64,000 nt of DNA from Hibiscus mutabilis (GCA_019671005.1 CM033744.1:12268128-12332127), one strand, 5' to 3'; shown: positions 12,051-24,020, numbered from the stretch's first letter. Translations and numbers: made by a program. Notes: generated by a model not told the origin, from the letters alone.

Positions 12051-14032
12051 ATTTATACAGCTGTTTATGACCCTATGGATATCCAACTATACCATCGAAC
12101 CTCTATATCATACATTGGGCTTTATTTCATCATTTAAGTCATCAATGCCAACATATATCAATATATATCAACATTTAACAGTTCATATCCAAAATAACAT
12201 TCATATTATACCATCATCAATAACTAGTGATCAATGCAATTATTTTTAGCCTTTGACATATTTAAAATATGTCAAATATATGATCAATGACATAATTATC
12301 ATGACAATATATAAACCAGGTAGACTCGTCGCAAGTCCTACCGGTGATGTATGAAACATCCATGTATAATGTTATGTATGCATTGCACTCACCTAGGCCA
12401 TTTATTAGTATGCCTCACTAAGTCCTCTTTGATCTTTTCCTTCATCGTATCTCGAACCTCCAATGATTCAAACTTAACTTCATAATTCAAATAAGTAAAA
12501 TATTTGTTAGATCCCAATCTAACAATATCTTAGACATGTTGTCCAATATAATCATTCGAATATAAAAATTTCCAAACGTTTTCCTTTCTTCATTGTATTG
12601 TTCAAAAACTCATTATGGTCCTTTATGACCAATTTGAACTTCCATTAACCCTTTTCAAGCTTACTAATCAACCTTAGATACAAAGTGTATCAATTCTCAT
12701 TTTCTGGCAGATTGCACTACCTTCAAAGAAATATTTTTTATAAAATAATCTACAAATTGGAATTCAATTTCGTTTGTTCTGAAAGAAACTAGATTTAATA
12801 AGCTTTTCAACCATATAAATTAATAGCCCAAATTCAACTTGTACGATTTATGGCGAATTTTCAAAATCAATTTCCAGTGCTAATTTTGGAACAGATTGTC
12901 ATACTGTTTTCTGACCTTCACCACTTAAAAATTCATTTCTTTTTACTTAGAACTCAAAATTAGTTTCCATTTGTTGGAGGAGAAACTAGACGAAGAAATC
13001 TTTACACCGGTATAAAATTTCACCTTCTAACCATTTTTGTAGAATTTATGGTGAATTTTCAAACTTACTGTCAAATCCAATTTTCCTACACAACTTCCAT
13101 AAATAACTTCAAACTTTATACCAATTTCTCCTTACTTGGCTATTTATCAATTTGGTCCCCTTACTTGATTCAAACCACTAATGTATCACTTTCTTCATCA
13201 AATAATTATTCAAAAATAACTCCCTCTAATTTTTCGTTCTTTCCGAAATAGTCACTAAAAATGCAAAGATAAGGATTCAAGCTTCTTAACTTTGCAAATT
13301 AGTCCTCAAATCAACATTACTAATTGAATTCTATTATTTCAACTAAAATCAGATTTAGTCTTTCTCTAAATCCTCATTTCCGAATTGGTCACTTAACTTT
13401 GACAATTTGTCAAAATGGTCACTAATTCAATTCAACATCAATTTAGTATTCTAACTTCATTTTCTTATCTCTAACATCATTAATAACATAAATACACTCC
13501 AAATTCTAAAAATTTAGATTTGATCCTTCAACTTTTCAATTTACCAAAATGCTCCCTACACAATTTAACTTAGGGTTTTACTTCCAAACAACAATTCAAG
13601 CTTACTAGATCATTAATCCAACATCACAAACCCTAAATTAAACTTGAATCCATAAACCATAATCCTCTTCATAATAATCAAAACATGTAAAACTTAAATC
13701 CCAACTCAATATCATGATTTTAACATCATACTAGCTTGATTTCAACTTGAATTCAATCATGGAATCATAAAATCTCAAAAGCCCCAATTTGATCCATAAA
13801 CCCTAATTTCTTTCTCATGTAAATTCTCATCAATAAAGCATGAATTCCATGAATTATTGATATCAAAAGATAGAGCTTGAAGAGTATAACAACTTTGTAA
13901 TTGAAAAGATTACATGAAAACTGAGTTTCGGAGATTGAATCGAGCTTGGAAAAAAATTATCTTTCTTTCCCTAGCCCTCACGTTTGTTGCTGGAAAAGAT
14001 GAATATTGTGTTTATCTTTTTACCATTATTTT

Positions 14033-14061
14033 ACACACACATATATATATATATATATATT
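14033..14061. repeat. (CA)n(TA)n microsatellite
   Basis: A short CA run passes into about ten TA units inside the solo LTR. Confidence 0.9.
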
Positions 14062-16912
14062 AAATGAATATTAAATTCATTTAATAGTAAAATTACAATT
14101 TAGCTCTTTTTATCCAATGGTTGAGATTGATTTTATCATCAATCAAGGGTCAAGATTTAATCTTCCATTTCCTCTTTCTAAAATTGCTCTTATAACTTTT
14201 TAAATATTTCAAAATTGTCATTGGGCCAAATGACCTATTTGCCCTCCAACTAGTCTTTATTTACTAATTTGTTTCCAAATTGTCATTCCATTAAAATCTA
14301 ACTAAATCTAGTTAGAATTCAACCACCCATAATAAAATATTCATAAAATAACATTTTATGACTTTTCCATAGTTTTTGGATCAGTCTCCAAAATTTCCAT
14401 TCGATCCAATATACCGATAAATAATCCTTTACTCAGAAATAAACTATAAGATTCATTTTGAATCAAACTAGAAATATTTCCAACACTTAGAAATGACTTT
14501 TATAACCTTTCTCTATCATATGACAAAATTTCAAAATTTTTCAATTCGATCCGGGTATCTGAATTCCACTTAAACTTTAACTGTGATTTTCCCAATAATC
14601 GAAGTATCAGATCGAACCAATAATTCCACATTCGATTCACACCCTTATGTGATCTATTTATTTATGAAATAAAAGCCCTTAACTTTTAAGGAATTACAAC
14701 TTTAGTCCCCAAACTTTCCAAAGTTTATACTTTAGCCATAAAATTTTTAAAATTTACATTTTAGTCACTAACTTTTTAAACTTCAATTCCCATTCCAATT
14801 TTCCTTCGAATTCAACCAAACTTTAAGAATACCTTATTCAATTCACTATCTATCACATAAGACCTTTAAACCTTAGAAATTTCCTTTTTAAAACCCATAA
14901 TTAAAGAAATCCTAACTTTTGCATTTTTATCATTTTAGTCATTAAGTTGGCTTTTAAGCTATTATCTTAGTACTAAATAACCCTTAATCAATTTGGTAAA
15001 TTTTGGGGTATTACAGTACAAACCCATTTCATGCATGAAAAACATATTATTTATAAAACAAATTCTCATCAAAGTTGTATCGTACTAAATACGAGGATCG
15101 TAGTGCTGATATTTTAATAGTTTCATTAAAAACTCAGTTTAGCACAATTTAACACAGTATGAATGGCATCTCAAATCACATTGAAAATTGTATCATAAGA
15201 AGGTAGACATGCATGTTGTAAAACAATTCACAGAATAAATCTAGCACAGAAAGAGAACACACCTCTAGTGGCCAAAGCTCTAACGTCGGTGATAATGCCT
15301 CCCACGGTCTACACTAGATCTAGGTCTAGCTGAGTTAGTAGAACCTACGAGACGAAGTTTATATTAAATCATATTCTAATAGAAAGACACTATGCCACCT
15401 AACACAATTTTAAAAGAACATCAACTCACATGTAGCTCTCGCAAAAGGTGCAGGATCAAGATGTACAAGAGGAGTAGGAGGAAGTGCAATGCCGTCCTCG
15501 AAATCGATGTGGGTTGAAACGCATAAATAAACTATGTCAAATCACATACACAAATTCTTAGAATTTACTAAGTGCAAAATAAATTGCAATTAGTAAAATT
15601 AGCATTTCAATTCGAATTAGACAAAATAGACTACGAATTCGAACTTAGGACTTCAAAAAAGTCAAGTCAAAGTTGTTTAAAAAGTCAATGGTTAAAGTCA
15701 AGGTCAACTATTAACGTTGACTTGAATGGTCAAAGTCAACAAGTCAGGTTGGTCAATGGGTTAGATTCGGTTCAAGGTCAAATCTAGTTCGGGTTCTCAA
15801 ATTCAGATCCGGTTCCGTTTACTTGGGCGGTTCGGATTAACTTCTCATACCCATGCTCTCAAAATAGGTCACACACATTTAGGCCTCAAGGATTTTGGTT
15901 TACCCAAACTGAGCACTCACAGTTAGGCTCCACTAAACGGGTCACAAAATGGGCTGAACAACCCACTCACACTCATATGCACAAGCAGATGCACAACCAA
16001 AGTTGCAATCAGACATAGGATTTATGAACCCTTGATGGCAACAGCAAAGAAGATGACGACAGAGGTGGCGGCACGGCAACAGATCCAGACGAGCACGGCG
16101 GCACGACTTTCCGGTAACACACGACGGAGATTCCAAACGGTGACTCCAACCAACAAAAATAAAAAAACGAGTTTAGAAGACAATACACCCCAAAGAAACG
16201 AAAACAACCAAGACCAAATGGCTTACTCAAACACACACACGAAATAGAAGGGCGGAGCACGGCGGAGTACACAGCGGCGCATTAAAAACTGAATGGTTTC
16301 CTTGTGATTCCTGATGGAAACATACGCCGAAAGGGAGGAAGTTGGCCGGGGTTTGGTTCGCGAGAACAAGATAAGCACTATGGGGGCACGGTCTTGTACA
16401 CGGACGGCCGATGAGCTCTCACCGGAGCTTGATCGGAGAACGCAAGGGTGTGTGTAGCTTAAGAAAATTTTGGGAGAGAGGAGTGAGGCTGCTGAAATAA
16501 ATATTAGTCGATTGGTCTTTTTAGGGTTTATAAAAGGATTTTATATCCCACACAAAAGGGTAAATTACAGGGGAAGACACCCAACTTACCCTGTGTTGCA
16601 CATTAACCCACAAGGTTCTGAATTCTCACAAATAGGTCCTTTATCTGATTGAAATTTATTAAATCCTCAACTTAGATAATTAGGGTTTCAGATTTCTAAT
16701 TCCCAAAATCAAGGATTTTAAATTGGGAATTCTCTAATTAGGGTTAGGGTTTTTAGTTAAAGTTTCAGGGGGTTACATGATCTTTATGTTGTGCTATGTT
16801 TAGATTTACTTCAAGTTGGAATTTGCCAATTGCTTATGTTGATTTTGTCTCAAAAGCAGTGCTGCTTGTTTCTTATTTGTTCTCATCTTTGTTGATCCCC
16901 CTGATGTATTAG

Positions 16913-17699
16913 CGATGGCAGTGGGGGTGGAGCAAGTGATTTTGCTGCTGGTTTTCTATTAGGAGGTGCTATATTTGGAACGCTGGCATATGTTTTTGCT
17001 CCACAGATGATTATTTTTTGTTTTCAGCCTAACTTTCTGCACGTATTTTAACATATCCAATTGAATTGACTCAAATTCCCTCTAGTAGTGCATTTGTGTT
17101 ACGGGGAAAATAATTATCAGATTTTATTAATATCAAAAGCAATGTAGATATTCAGGTTGGATCCTCTATTCTTAATTTGTCTTGTCATATTTTGCAAGAC
17201 AAAAAAAGTAAAACAGAAGTTTTTTTATCATTTTTGGTGGATCCAACCTGAATATCTAAAATTAACTTGTATTTACTTTTTTTGTTGTCTCTTCATATTT
17301 TGCATGGAGGATTGAAACGTTGTCTGCTGTGTTTTTGTGCCATGAATCTCTTTTTGGATTTTTCATGTAGAATATTAGATATTCAGGTTGGATCCTCCAC
17401 TCTTAATTTGTCTTGATTCAGATTAGATCCCTGCTAAATGAGGATGAATACGGATTCCTGAAGGCAAAGCGACCAATATATTACGATGAATGTTTAGAGG
17501 CAATTAGCTTCTACTTTATTTGCAACTCTGTCCATTGTCATATGCTATATTATCTTTATACTAATTCCGAATCTTTCTTGCTCATTGAAAGCAGCAAACC
17601 AGGCAGACCCCGAATAAAAATATCAGCCAACTCAATTCTGCCATTGACAATGTATCCTCGCGTTTGAGAGGTGGCAATAATTCAGCTACTGTTGCCTAG
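16913..17699 (+). pseudogene. Remnant of a chloroplast inner-envelope (YtxH-like) protein gene
   Basis: Three exon-like pieces are readable. 16913-17006 encodes DGSGGGASDFAAGFLLGGAI followed by FGTLAYVFAPQ, a glycine-rich membrane-type segment. 17422-17499 encodes IRSLLNEDEYGFLKAKRPIY and then YDECLE. 17595-17699 encodes QTRQTPNKNISQLNSAID and then NVSSRLRGGNNSATVA and TAG. This matches my memory of a small plant plastid protein (Arabidopsis At1g42960 type, inner chloroplast membrane). Introns are kept, so it is not a processed copy. Acceptors are AG, but the first donor reads AT and the second GC. The piece with the transit peptide is absent: a chromovirus LTR ends at 16777 just upstream. 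It may be a truncated copy, or the 3' half of a gene whose front lies beyond the inserted elements. The normal acidic C-terminus is not seen after the stop. Confidence 0.65.
17146..17416. repeat. Three copies of a 19-bp motif, direct and inverted, inside an intron
   Basis: agatattcaggttggatcc occurs at 17146-17164 and 17377-17395, and its exact reverse complement at 17239-17257. The two direct copies extend to about 40 bp of near identity (through cttaatttgtcttg). The third copy ends only five bases before the exon at 17422. The inverted pair could be a small MITE of about 112 bp. Confidence 0.85.
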
Positions 17700-17809
17700 T
17701 CATAATGGTGAGTTTTAGTGATTTACGAATGCACCTGTGAGTCTATAATGACTTCTGGGTTCGCATGCTACTTGAAACTTTTTTAATGCGATTGGGTTAT
17801 GCCGTATTG

Positions 17810-18324
17810 TAGGGCCGGCTATAAGGGAGCACCCTGAGCGAACGCTCATGGCCCCCAATTATTCTAGGACCTTTAAAATTTTATTATTCGTATTTTTAAA
17901 ATTTTAAATTTATCAAATAAATACATTAATTTAATGGTAAAAAATTAATTCTTTTTCCTAAATTAATTAATTAATCTAACAATGAAAATAATGTGTTTGA
18001 AATATTAAATTAAGTATTCAGAGTAATGAGATGAATAAAAAATTTTGTCCCTTTTCGGTGCTATTTCTATGCCCAAAATTAAAAAATTAAATTCTAAGCC
18101 TTAACTCTAACTTTTAAATACAAAATCCTAAACTATGCACCCAATACCTTAAAGCCTAATCCTAAATCATATCCTTAAACTGTAACTCTAAACCTTTTTT
18201 TTTTTTACTGTTGGAGCGTAAATATGGATAAAGAATTTTTATTTATAATGAGATATACTTTATTTATATAAGGGTCCAATCTTAATTTTCGCTCAGGATC
18301 TCGAAAATTTTCGAGACGGCCCTG
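17810..18324. mobile_element. hAT-type MITE with 8-bp target duplication
   Basis: The ends are TAGGGCCGGCT and (reverse complement) CAGGGCCGTCT. The flanks are ccgtattg (17802-17809) and ccgttttg (18325-18332), 7 of 8 identical. The subterminal gaccctgagcga-like and gctcaggatc segments are also inverted. No transposase is present. Confidence 0.75.
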
Positions 18325-18488
18325 CCGTTTTGAATTTGATATCATTATTAGTTTCGTTGTCTTTCGGCACCTAAACATTAGTATAATACATAAGCAAGCG
18401 CAGATGTATTTTTCCTTGCCTTTGAGAATGCACATTAGAACAATGAGCTGTGTATTTTCTTTCTTGAACATTGCCGTGCAAAGCCTTA

Positions 18489-18854
18489 GGGCCAGTTTGG
18501 CATTACTTTTTAGAAGTGCGGTGAGAAAGTACTTTTGAAAAGTGATTTTAAAAAGTATTTTTAGATTGTTTGGTTTAAATTAGTATTACTGTCAAAAAGT
18601 GCTTTTAAGTAGATAAAATGTCTATTTTAGACATTCTTTTTGAAAATATAAAAGGATTGGTGATATAAATGAGGATAAATGAGTAATTTTATTTAAAAGT
18701 GATTTTGAAAAAGCTAAAAGTTAAAAATTTTAACTTTTGAAAAGCACTTTTTAAATCAAACTAAAAAACATTTTTGACCTGAAAAGCTACATGTTCTGCA
18801 TTACTTTTGGTCCCAAAATCACTTTTGACCCCAAAAGCAATGCAGAACAGAGCC
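18489..18854. mobile_element. Tourist-like (PIF/Harbinger) MITE with TTA target duplication
   Basis: The left end GGGCCAGTTTGGCATTAC pairs with the right end, whose reverse complement is GGCTCTGTTCTGCATTGC (12 of 18). TTA flanks both sides (18486-18488, 18855-18857). The inside is AT-rich with inverted acttttgaaaa/ttttgaaaag segments and has no gene. Confidence 0.7.
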
Positions 18855-18979
18855 TTAATAGCTTAGCTTAAGCTGCATTAGCCCGAGCAACATAAAGATC
18901 TCAAAGTGCTAAACTTGCGGAATTTGACAGAAATGGCATCATGTTATTATATGTGAGCGAGGTTTGGTAGATGAATGAT

Positions 18980-19165
18980 TGTAACACCCCCAATTTTCAT
19001 CCAAATTGAAAATTTTCAAATTTTAAAATCTCTAATTGGAAACCCTAACAATTGAGAATTTTTAATTTGAAAACCCTTTGTAGAGCGATTAATTTGTAAT
19101 TATTGTTGGATTTGGGAACTGAAGTGAGATTAAATCAAAATCCATGGCTTAATTGGTCAAAGTGG
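18980..19165 (+). mobile_element. 5' LTR fragment of a second chromovirus
   Basis: TGTAACACCCCCAATTTTC starts at 18980 and continues with aaaccctaa-rich sequence like the LTR at 29511. Only about 185 bp remain before LINE-type coding sequence takes over, so the LTR is cut. The base composition and order (gaaaccctaacaattgag, ttaatttgtaatt) match the other copy only moderately. Confidence 0.5.
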
Positions 19166-19169
19166 AAAT

Positions 19170-19797
19170 TTAGGAGACCATAATGTAGGGGAGTGAAACA
19201 TTGGAGGACTTAAGAAAATTCATCTTATCAGCAAGCAGAAGACGAGCGTGCTCAATATGAGAGCTCGGAATAGAAAAGTCATTACATTGCCGATTTATCT
19301 TATTAGCTACAATGGCAAAATCCGTCTCAATGACAACATTATTCCAGCCTCTATCACGGCCTAACTGAATGCCAGCAAGAACAGCTTGAACTTCGGCCAT
19401 AGACGCATCCGTACAATCAAGCAGGGGATGAGCAAGCCCTCCAAGGACTGTATCGTCAGCATCTCGCGCAACAATGGCAACATCCTTGCAGATAGGATCG
19501 AAGGCCTCATCTGAGTTGATCTTTATGGTTCCGGCCCATTGGGGATGCCAACGCGGGCTCGCTAAAGTCGGTTCGTTCGTCAACCTCATGGCGGAACTAG
19601 TCATCAGTACGTTCGTCGACCTCGTGGTGAATCTGGTCGTAGTAGCTGCTGCATAGTCACGAAGAAGTTCCTGGGAATTGAGAACCGTAAGCCAGGGAGG
19701 CTGGAGTCGATTATTATGGACCCAATCATTTCGCCCATTCTATAAGTTCCAGAGAACAATGAGCAGCAGCGCAAAGGATTGAAGCGATAAACAGGTA
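19170..19797 (-). pseudogene. LINE-type RNase H domain fragment
   Basis: The minus-strand frame 19604-19170 reads INSDEAFDP, AIVARDADDTVLGGLAHPLL, DASMAEVQAVLAGIQLGRDR and NNVVIETDFAIVANKIN. This is the plant RVT_3 / RNase H-like fold found at the C-terminus of L1-type LINE polymerases and in many derived plant genes. The acidic positions (D in NSDEAFD, E in AEVQAV, D in ETDFA) are kept. The upstream frame holds LWNL, a stop, NGRNDWVHNN, the usual W-x-x-RN-x-x-VH lead-in. No start, no poly(A) tail and no reverse transcriptase are present, and the Tat-B LTR cuts it at about 19797. Confidence 0.7.
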
Positions 19798-22700
19798 GCC
19801 CCTATAGCGATATCCTTTTTACGTTCGCTAAAAAATGGGTTTCGAGGTTTCGCTAAAAAAACGGGGGTTTTACTGTGCTTGGGGGTATTTCGGGTACTAA
19901 AAATATGCATTCCGTGGGGTTTTAGAAATATTGTATTTTATTTAAAAATGGAGTCACCACCGGCCACTAATGTAGGCCGGACACCATAAAACTATAGATT
20001 TGAAAATGTTGGGTTCGGGAGTCGGTTACGGATGGGGAAGGATTAGCACCCCCACACCGCCCAAAATTGGTACTTTAATAATTACCGCTTTATTAATATT
20101 AAATTTTCTGGATTAAAATGACGATTAAATTAAAATTTAGTTATAAGTGCGAGTAAATTTTAAGGGTCCCGTTATTCGAGAGTAAACCGATAGACCGCCA
20201 TCATTGAACTTGATACTGGCCACGTTTACGCTCGAATAAAAGGGCACTGCATTGACAAATAATATTCCATTATACAATCTTAGAAAACAATTTAAAAAAC
20301 ATACATTCACATTGAAATGATACTAAAACATAAAAACATGAATATTACAATATTAAACAAAAATAATAAAATGTATGAGCATGAATAACATAACATATCA
20401 TAACGATAATAAAAAAACAAAGCATAAATATGAATATGGAAAAGGAAGAAAAACATGCTTCTAAAATTAAATAAAACAATCATAACACGCTTAAACACCT
20501 AAAAAACACCATAAAATGCAACATATATATACAATATGATACTAGATTAACAAAGCAAAATGTCAAAATATTACACTAAAAAACATCGTGTGACACAATA
20601 ATGTATATAAAAAAAACCTAATATCAACATGATCATGGCAAGAATCACACATGAACCAAAAAACATATACATGTAAATTACTTTATAAATACTTTCATGT
20701 TACTTAAAAGAGGGAAAGCATGCCTAAACTAAAGGACATAATAAAAAACTAATTATATAAATATGGCACATATAAAAACAAGTTAGAAAAACATACCACA
20801 ACACATGCTAAACATATTATCCGAGACTAAAATATGACCTAAAATGCAAAAAGGATAAAAAAACCCCATGTAAACATAATATACGAACTAAACTAAAACA
20901 TGACATATAAAACTAACGTGTATGCAACTTGAACAAATAAATTAAAACATGAAAACATGATATCATGAACCAAACATATTATATAAAAAACAAATAAACA
21001 CGAAATACAAAAATCATATATAAACACAAGAAGGTAATATACTAAAATAAACAAAGACATAATTATCTAAATTGTGCATGGGGACTAAAATGAGATAAAA
21101 TAAAATAGAAGGCAGAAATTAAACACATTAAAACATCACTTGGGGATGGGATTGCAAACTGGGCAAAACCTACGAGGACTAAACATGTAATAAGACCAGG
21201 GGCAAGCTTGAAGTGAAAATTTCAAAAACGCGAAAGGAGTAAGGGCATGATTTTGCCATTAAGAGAAAGGACCGGACTTGTAATTGGACCAAGGAGTGAG
21301 CTCATGTCGAAAATAGCAGAGACAATGAGGGATTTATGATGCAAATAACCCATTTTTTTAAATAAACGCCTATATAAGAACCATATCATATCTAAATTTG
21401 TCCTTTTGGCATTTTAAATTTTGTTTTCTAAAAGAAAAACCTCTCCCTTATTCTTTTTCTCTCCAAAGCCGAACCAACCTTCAAACCTTCCTCCCAAACC
21501 CAGATTCCGGTGGTTGCCGGCTACTCCGGCCGCTGCATGCCACCACCGGCCGCCGCTAACCGACCTAGAAAACCTTAAAACTGAAACCCTTTTCCGTTTT
21601 AAAACCTAAAAATCATTTTATTTGAACAAAACACCCGTTTTGAAAATACCTCCTTTTTTTAAAAAAGAAACCTAGCATCAAACACCGATTCACTAGATTC
21701 GACCTTGAGTGCCGATGGCTTATCACTGGTGAAGGATGGCCAACGATTGAAGGGTAGACTCTTACTCTTTTTTTATTTTGCTTCAGATATTTGCATGCAA
21801 GAAAGAAAAACTAAGAAAGAAAGTTATTACCACTGAAATTCTTTTTCTTGTTTTTTTTACATTTGGGTTGGATTACAAGAATCAATAACATTAAATTGAT
21901 TCACTGTTGAATATGATTTGGATCTGATATCTCTGTATTTTTTTTAATTTTATGCATGTCTAGTTGGTGAGGGCCAGCGATGGAGCGTACGGCAGCAGCA
22001 GGCGGAGCGGCCACATGGCGGGAAAAGTGAAGAGTTATCACGGCCAGATCTGATCTGGGCCGTTAGATCAGATTTGATCTAACAGCCAAGATTCCTCAAA
22101 GATGGACGGCCCAGATGTGATCTTCCAAATGATGAGGAAGCACTGAATTGTACCGCGTGGCGGGTAGCAACTGGACGGACTCGGGCGTGCGTTGCACGCG
22201 CGCGTGGGATATTGGATGGTCTGCTCGTGCATCAAACGTGGCAGCTGAGTGCGCTTCAATCTTCAATTTGGGTCGTTGGATCAAAAATCTGATCTAACAG
22301 CTCAGATGTGGCTGCGCATAAGAAGAGACAATAATTAGGGCTCCAAATAATTTTAGGGTTTTTTAGGTTAATTGGATTGGGTCTGGCTGAATGAGCCTTG
22401 TAACATATTTTTTGGGTTCTGTAATTGTGGACGATTAATTATTTTTGGGTTTAAATTTATGGATTTTCATTTTAATTTAGCTCGATACTAATGGTAATAA
22501 TAATAATAATACCATAATACATACACATGTACATATAATATACGTACATACATATAATAGTAATACACACATACACATACATACTTACATACACCTTAAT
22601 ACGTATATACACATAATATTTTAATACACTCACATACAAAACATTTATACAAATTAACACATATCTCATAACATTCAAACACATAACATACATATGCATA

Positions 22701-22907
22701 TATTTGTTCACACACCTAATTAATATAAATGTACACACATTATACATACAAACAATTAAAGCATACGTAACATGCAAACATATATACGACACACATATTA
22801 GTCACATGTGCATAATAAACACACATAATAATACTATACATGTATTCATGCAATAATAATATATATTAATACAATATTTACAAACTAAATAAAAATGAGT
22901 GATTACA
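19793..22907 (-). mobile_element. 3' LTR of Tat-like element Tat-B
   Basis: On the minus strand it starts at 22907 with TGTAATCACTCA right after the polypurine tract and ends near 19793 (ggtagcccctat on the plus strand). The block 20009-20073, with gttcgggagtcggttacg and ggattagcaccc, is one I recognise as recurrent in plant Tat/Ogre LTRs. The ends are not perfect, so the left border is good to a few bases only. A stretch of tacatacaca-type simple sequence fills 22490-22860, in the same place as the AAT-rich stretch of the Tat-A LTR. No coding frame is convincing. Confidence 0.7.
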
Positions 22908-22973
22908 GTTGCCCCTCTTTGCTTGTTCTCGTGAAATGAGAACAAAGCAAAGACCAAAAGCACTCATTTTTAT
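22889..22973. repeat. Long palindrome around the Tat-B polypurine tract
   Basis: The outer arms are perfect: ataaaaatgagtg (22889-22901) and cactcatttttat (22961-22973). The inner arms are ctttgcttgttctc (22917-22930) and gagaacaaagcaaag (22938-22952), with one bulged base and a 7-base loop. The structure spans the LTR start and the polypurine tract. Confidence 0.9.
22908..22920 (-). promoter_or_regulatory. Polypurine tract of Tat-B
   Basis: The minus strand reads AAAGAGGGGCAAC, identical to Tat-A, directly before the LTR start. Confidence 0.8.
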
Positions 22974-23269
22974 TCGACTTCCCTGTTTGTAGCTTCAGAA
23001 TCACGCGTTCTTCTGGAACTCTTCGCTTTTCCTCGGTCGGATCTTCAGGCTCGTAAGTTCTTCCTATATAGAACTTCTTCACCTTCTGCTCTTGGAGCTA
23101 CAGGTTTTTCCTATATATAAAACATTTATCTTCAAATTTGGGATTCACGTCAAAATGGATACCGATCTTTCTGGACTCACGCTACTAAGGCTGTCGAAAT
23201 CTTTCTTCAATTTGAGGATTCACTCCAAAAATAGCTACCGATCTTTTTGGACTTACGCTACTAAGGCTG

Positions 23270-24020
23270 TCACATCATGACCGAAGAACTTATTGATGGC
23301 CCGAAGGACTTATCACCATGCTCAAAAGACTTACTGGTGGCCCGAAAGATTTATCATCATGCCCGAAGGACTTACTGATGGCCCGAATGACTTAATATAT
23401 GGCTTTATGCTACTATGGCTGATGTCATATGGCCTCACGCTACTATGGTTGACGCATCATGCCCGAAGGACTTATTGATGGCCCGAAGGACTTATCACCA
23501 TGTTCGAAAGACTTACTGGTGGCTTGAAGGACCTATCATCATGCTCAAAGGACTTACTGATGGTCCGAATGACTTAATATATGGCTTTATACTATTATGG
23601 CTACCGTCATCTGGCCTCACACTACTATAGCTGTCGCATCATGCCCGAAGGTCTTATTGATGGCCCGAAAGACTTACCACCATGCTCGAAAGACTTACTG
23701 GTGGCCCGAAGGTCTTATCATTATGCCCGAAGGTCTTACTGATGGCCTGAATGACTTAATATGTGGCTTTATGCTACTATGGCTACCGTCATCTGGCCTC
23801 ACGTTACTATGGCTGTCGTCATCTGGCCTCACGCTACTATGGCTGCCGCATCATGCCTGAAAAGACTTATTGATGGCCTGAAGGACTTATCACCATGCTC
23901 GAAAGACTTACTGGTGGTCCGAAGGACTTATCATCATGCCCGAAGGACTTACTGATGGCCCGAAGGGCTTAATATCTGGCTTTACGCTACTATGACTATC
24001 GTCATCTAGTCTCACGCTAC
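23270..24020 (-). repeat. Higher-order tandem repeat array of Tat-B
   Basis: Sub-units such as cgaaggacttactgatggcc, gcccgaaggacttatcacc and ggcctcacgctactatggct recur in an order that repeats about every 190-200 bp, giving roughly four copies. Several frames stay open through the array only because the unit lacks stops. Position and core motif match the Tat-A array. Confidence 0.85.

Larger units (their letters stand above)
11046..15015 (-). mobile_element. Solo LTR of the 36799-44551 chromovirus family, nested in another LTR
   Basis: The ends are TGTAATACCC and GGGGTATTACA, perfect inverted repeats of about 10 bp. They are flanked by perfect 5-bp target duplications GTACA (11041-11045 and 15016-15020). 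The reverse complement matches the LTR start at 42103: both read through aatacccc, gattaagg, ttagtactaagataa, cttaaaag and aaaatgcaaaagttagg in order. The block near 11500-11530 matches the reverse complement of 44250-44285. No internal domain is present, so recombination between two LTRs probably removed the rest. Confidence 0.85.
10405..16777 (-). mobile_element. 5' LTR of the minus-strand chromovirus, split by a solo LTR
   Basis: The plus strand begins TGTAACCCCCTAAAC at 10405 and ends CAGGGGGTTACA at 16777, giving matching inverted ends. Without the inserted 11041-15015 the LTR is about 2.4 kb. Read from 16777 it resembles the start of the LTR at 29511 (TGTAACACCCT, AAACCCTAA-rich, GTGGGTTAAT-like block), so both belong to one family. 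The next five bases, 16778-16782 (tgatc), would be the target duplication, but its partner is not in the window. The open frames at 15942-16272 have no recognisable product. Confidence 0.75.

Noticed and set aside
11635..12249. Two plus-strand frames of 94 and 83 residues
   Set aside because: They lie inside the solo LTR on its antisense side and include the 82-bp repeat.
15942..16272. Overlapping frames on both strands in the chromovirus LTR
   Set aside because: They are mutual shadows in a GC-richer part of the LTR; no recognisable domain.
22472..22792. 106-residue minus-strand frame rich in Y, M, C and V
   Set aside because: It is a translation of tacatacaca-type simple sequence in the Tat-B LTR.
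23293..23955. Four overlapping plus-strand frames rich in W, H and L
   Set aside because: They translate the tandem array of Tat-B, on the strand opposite to the element, and overlap one another.
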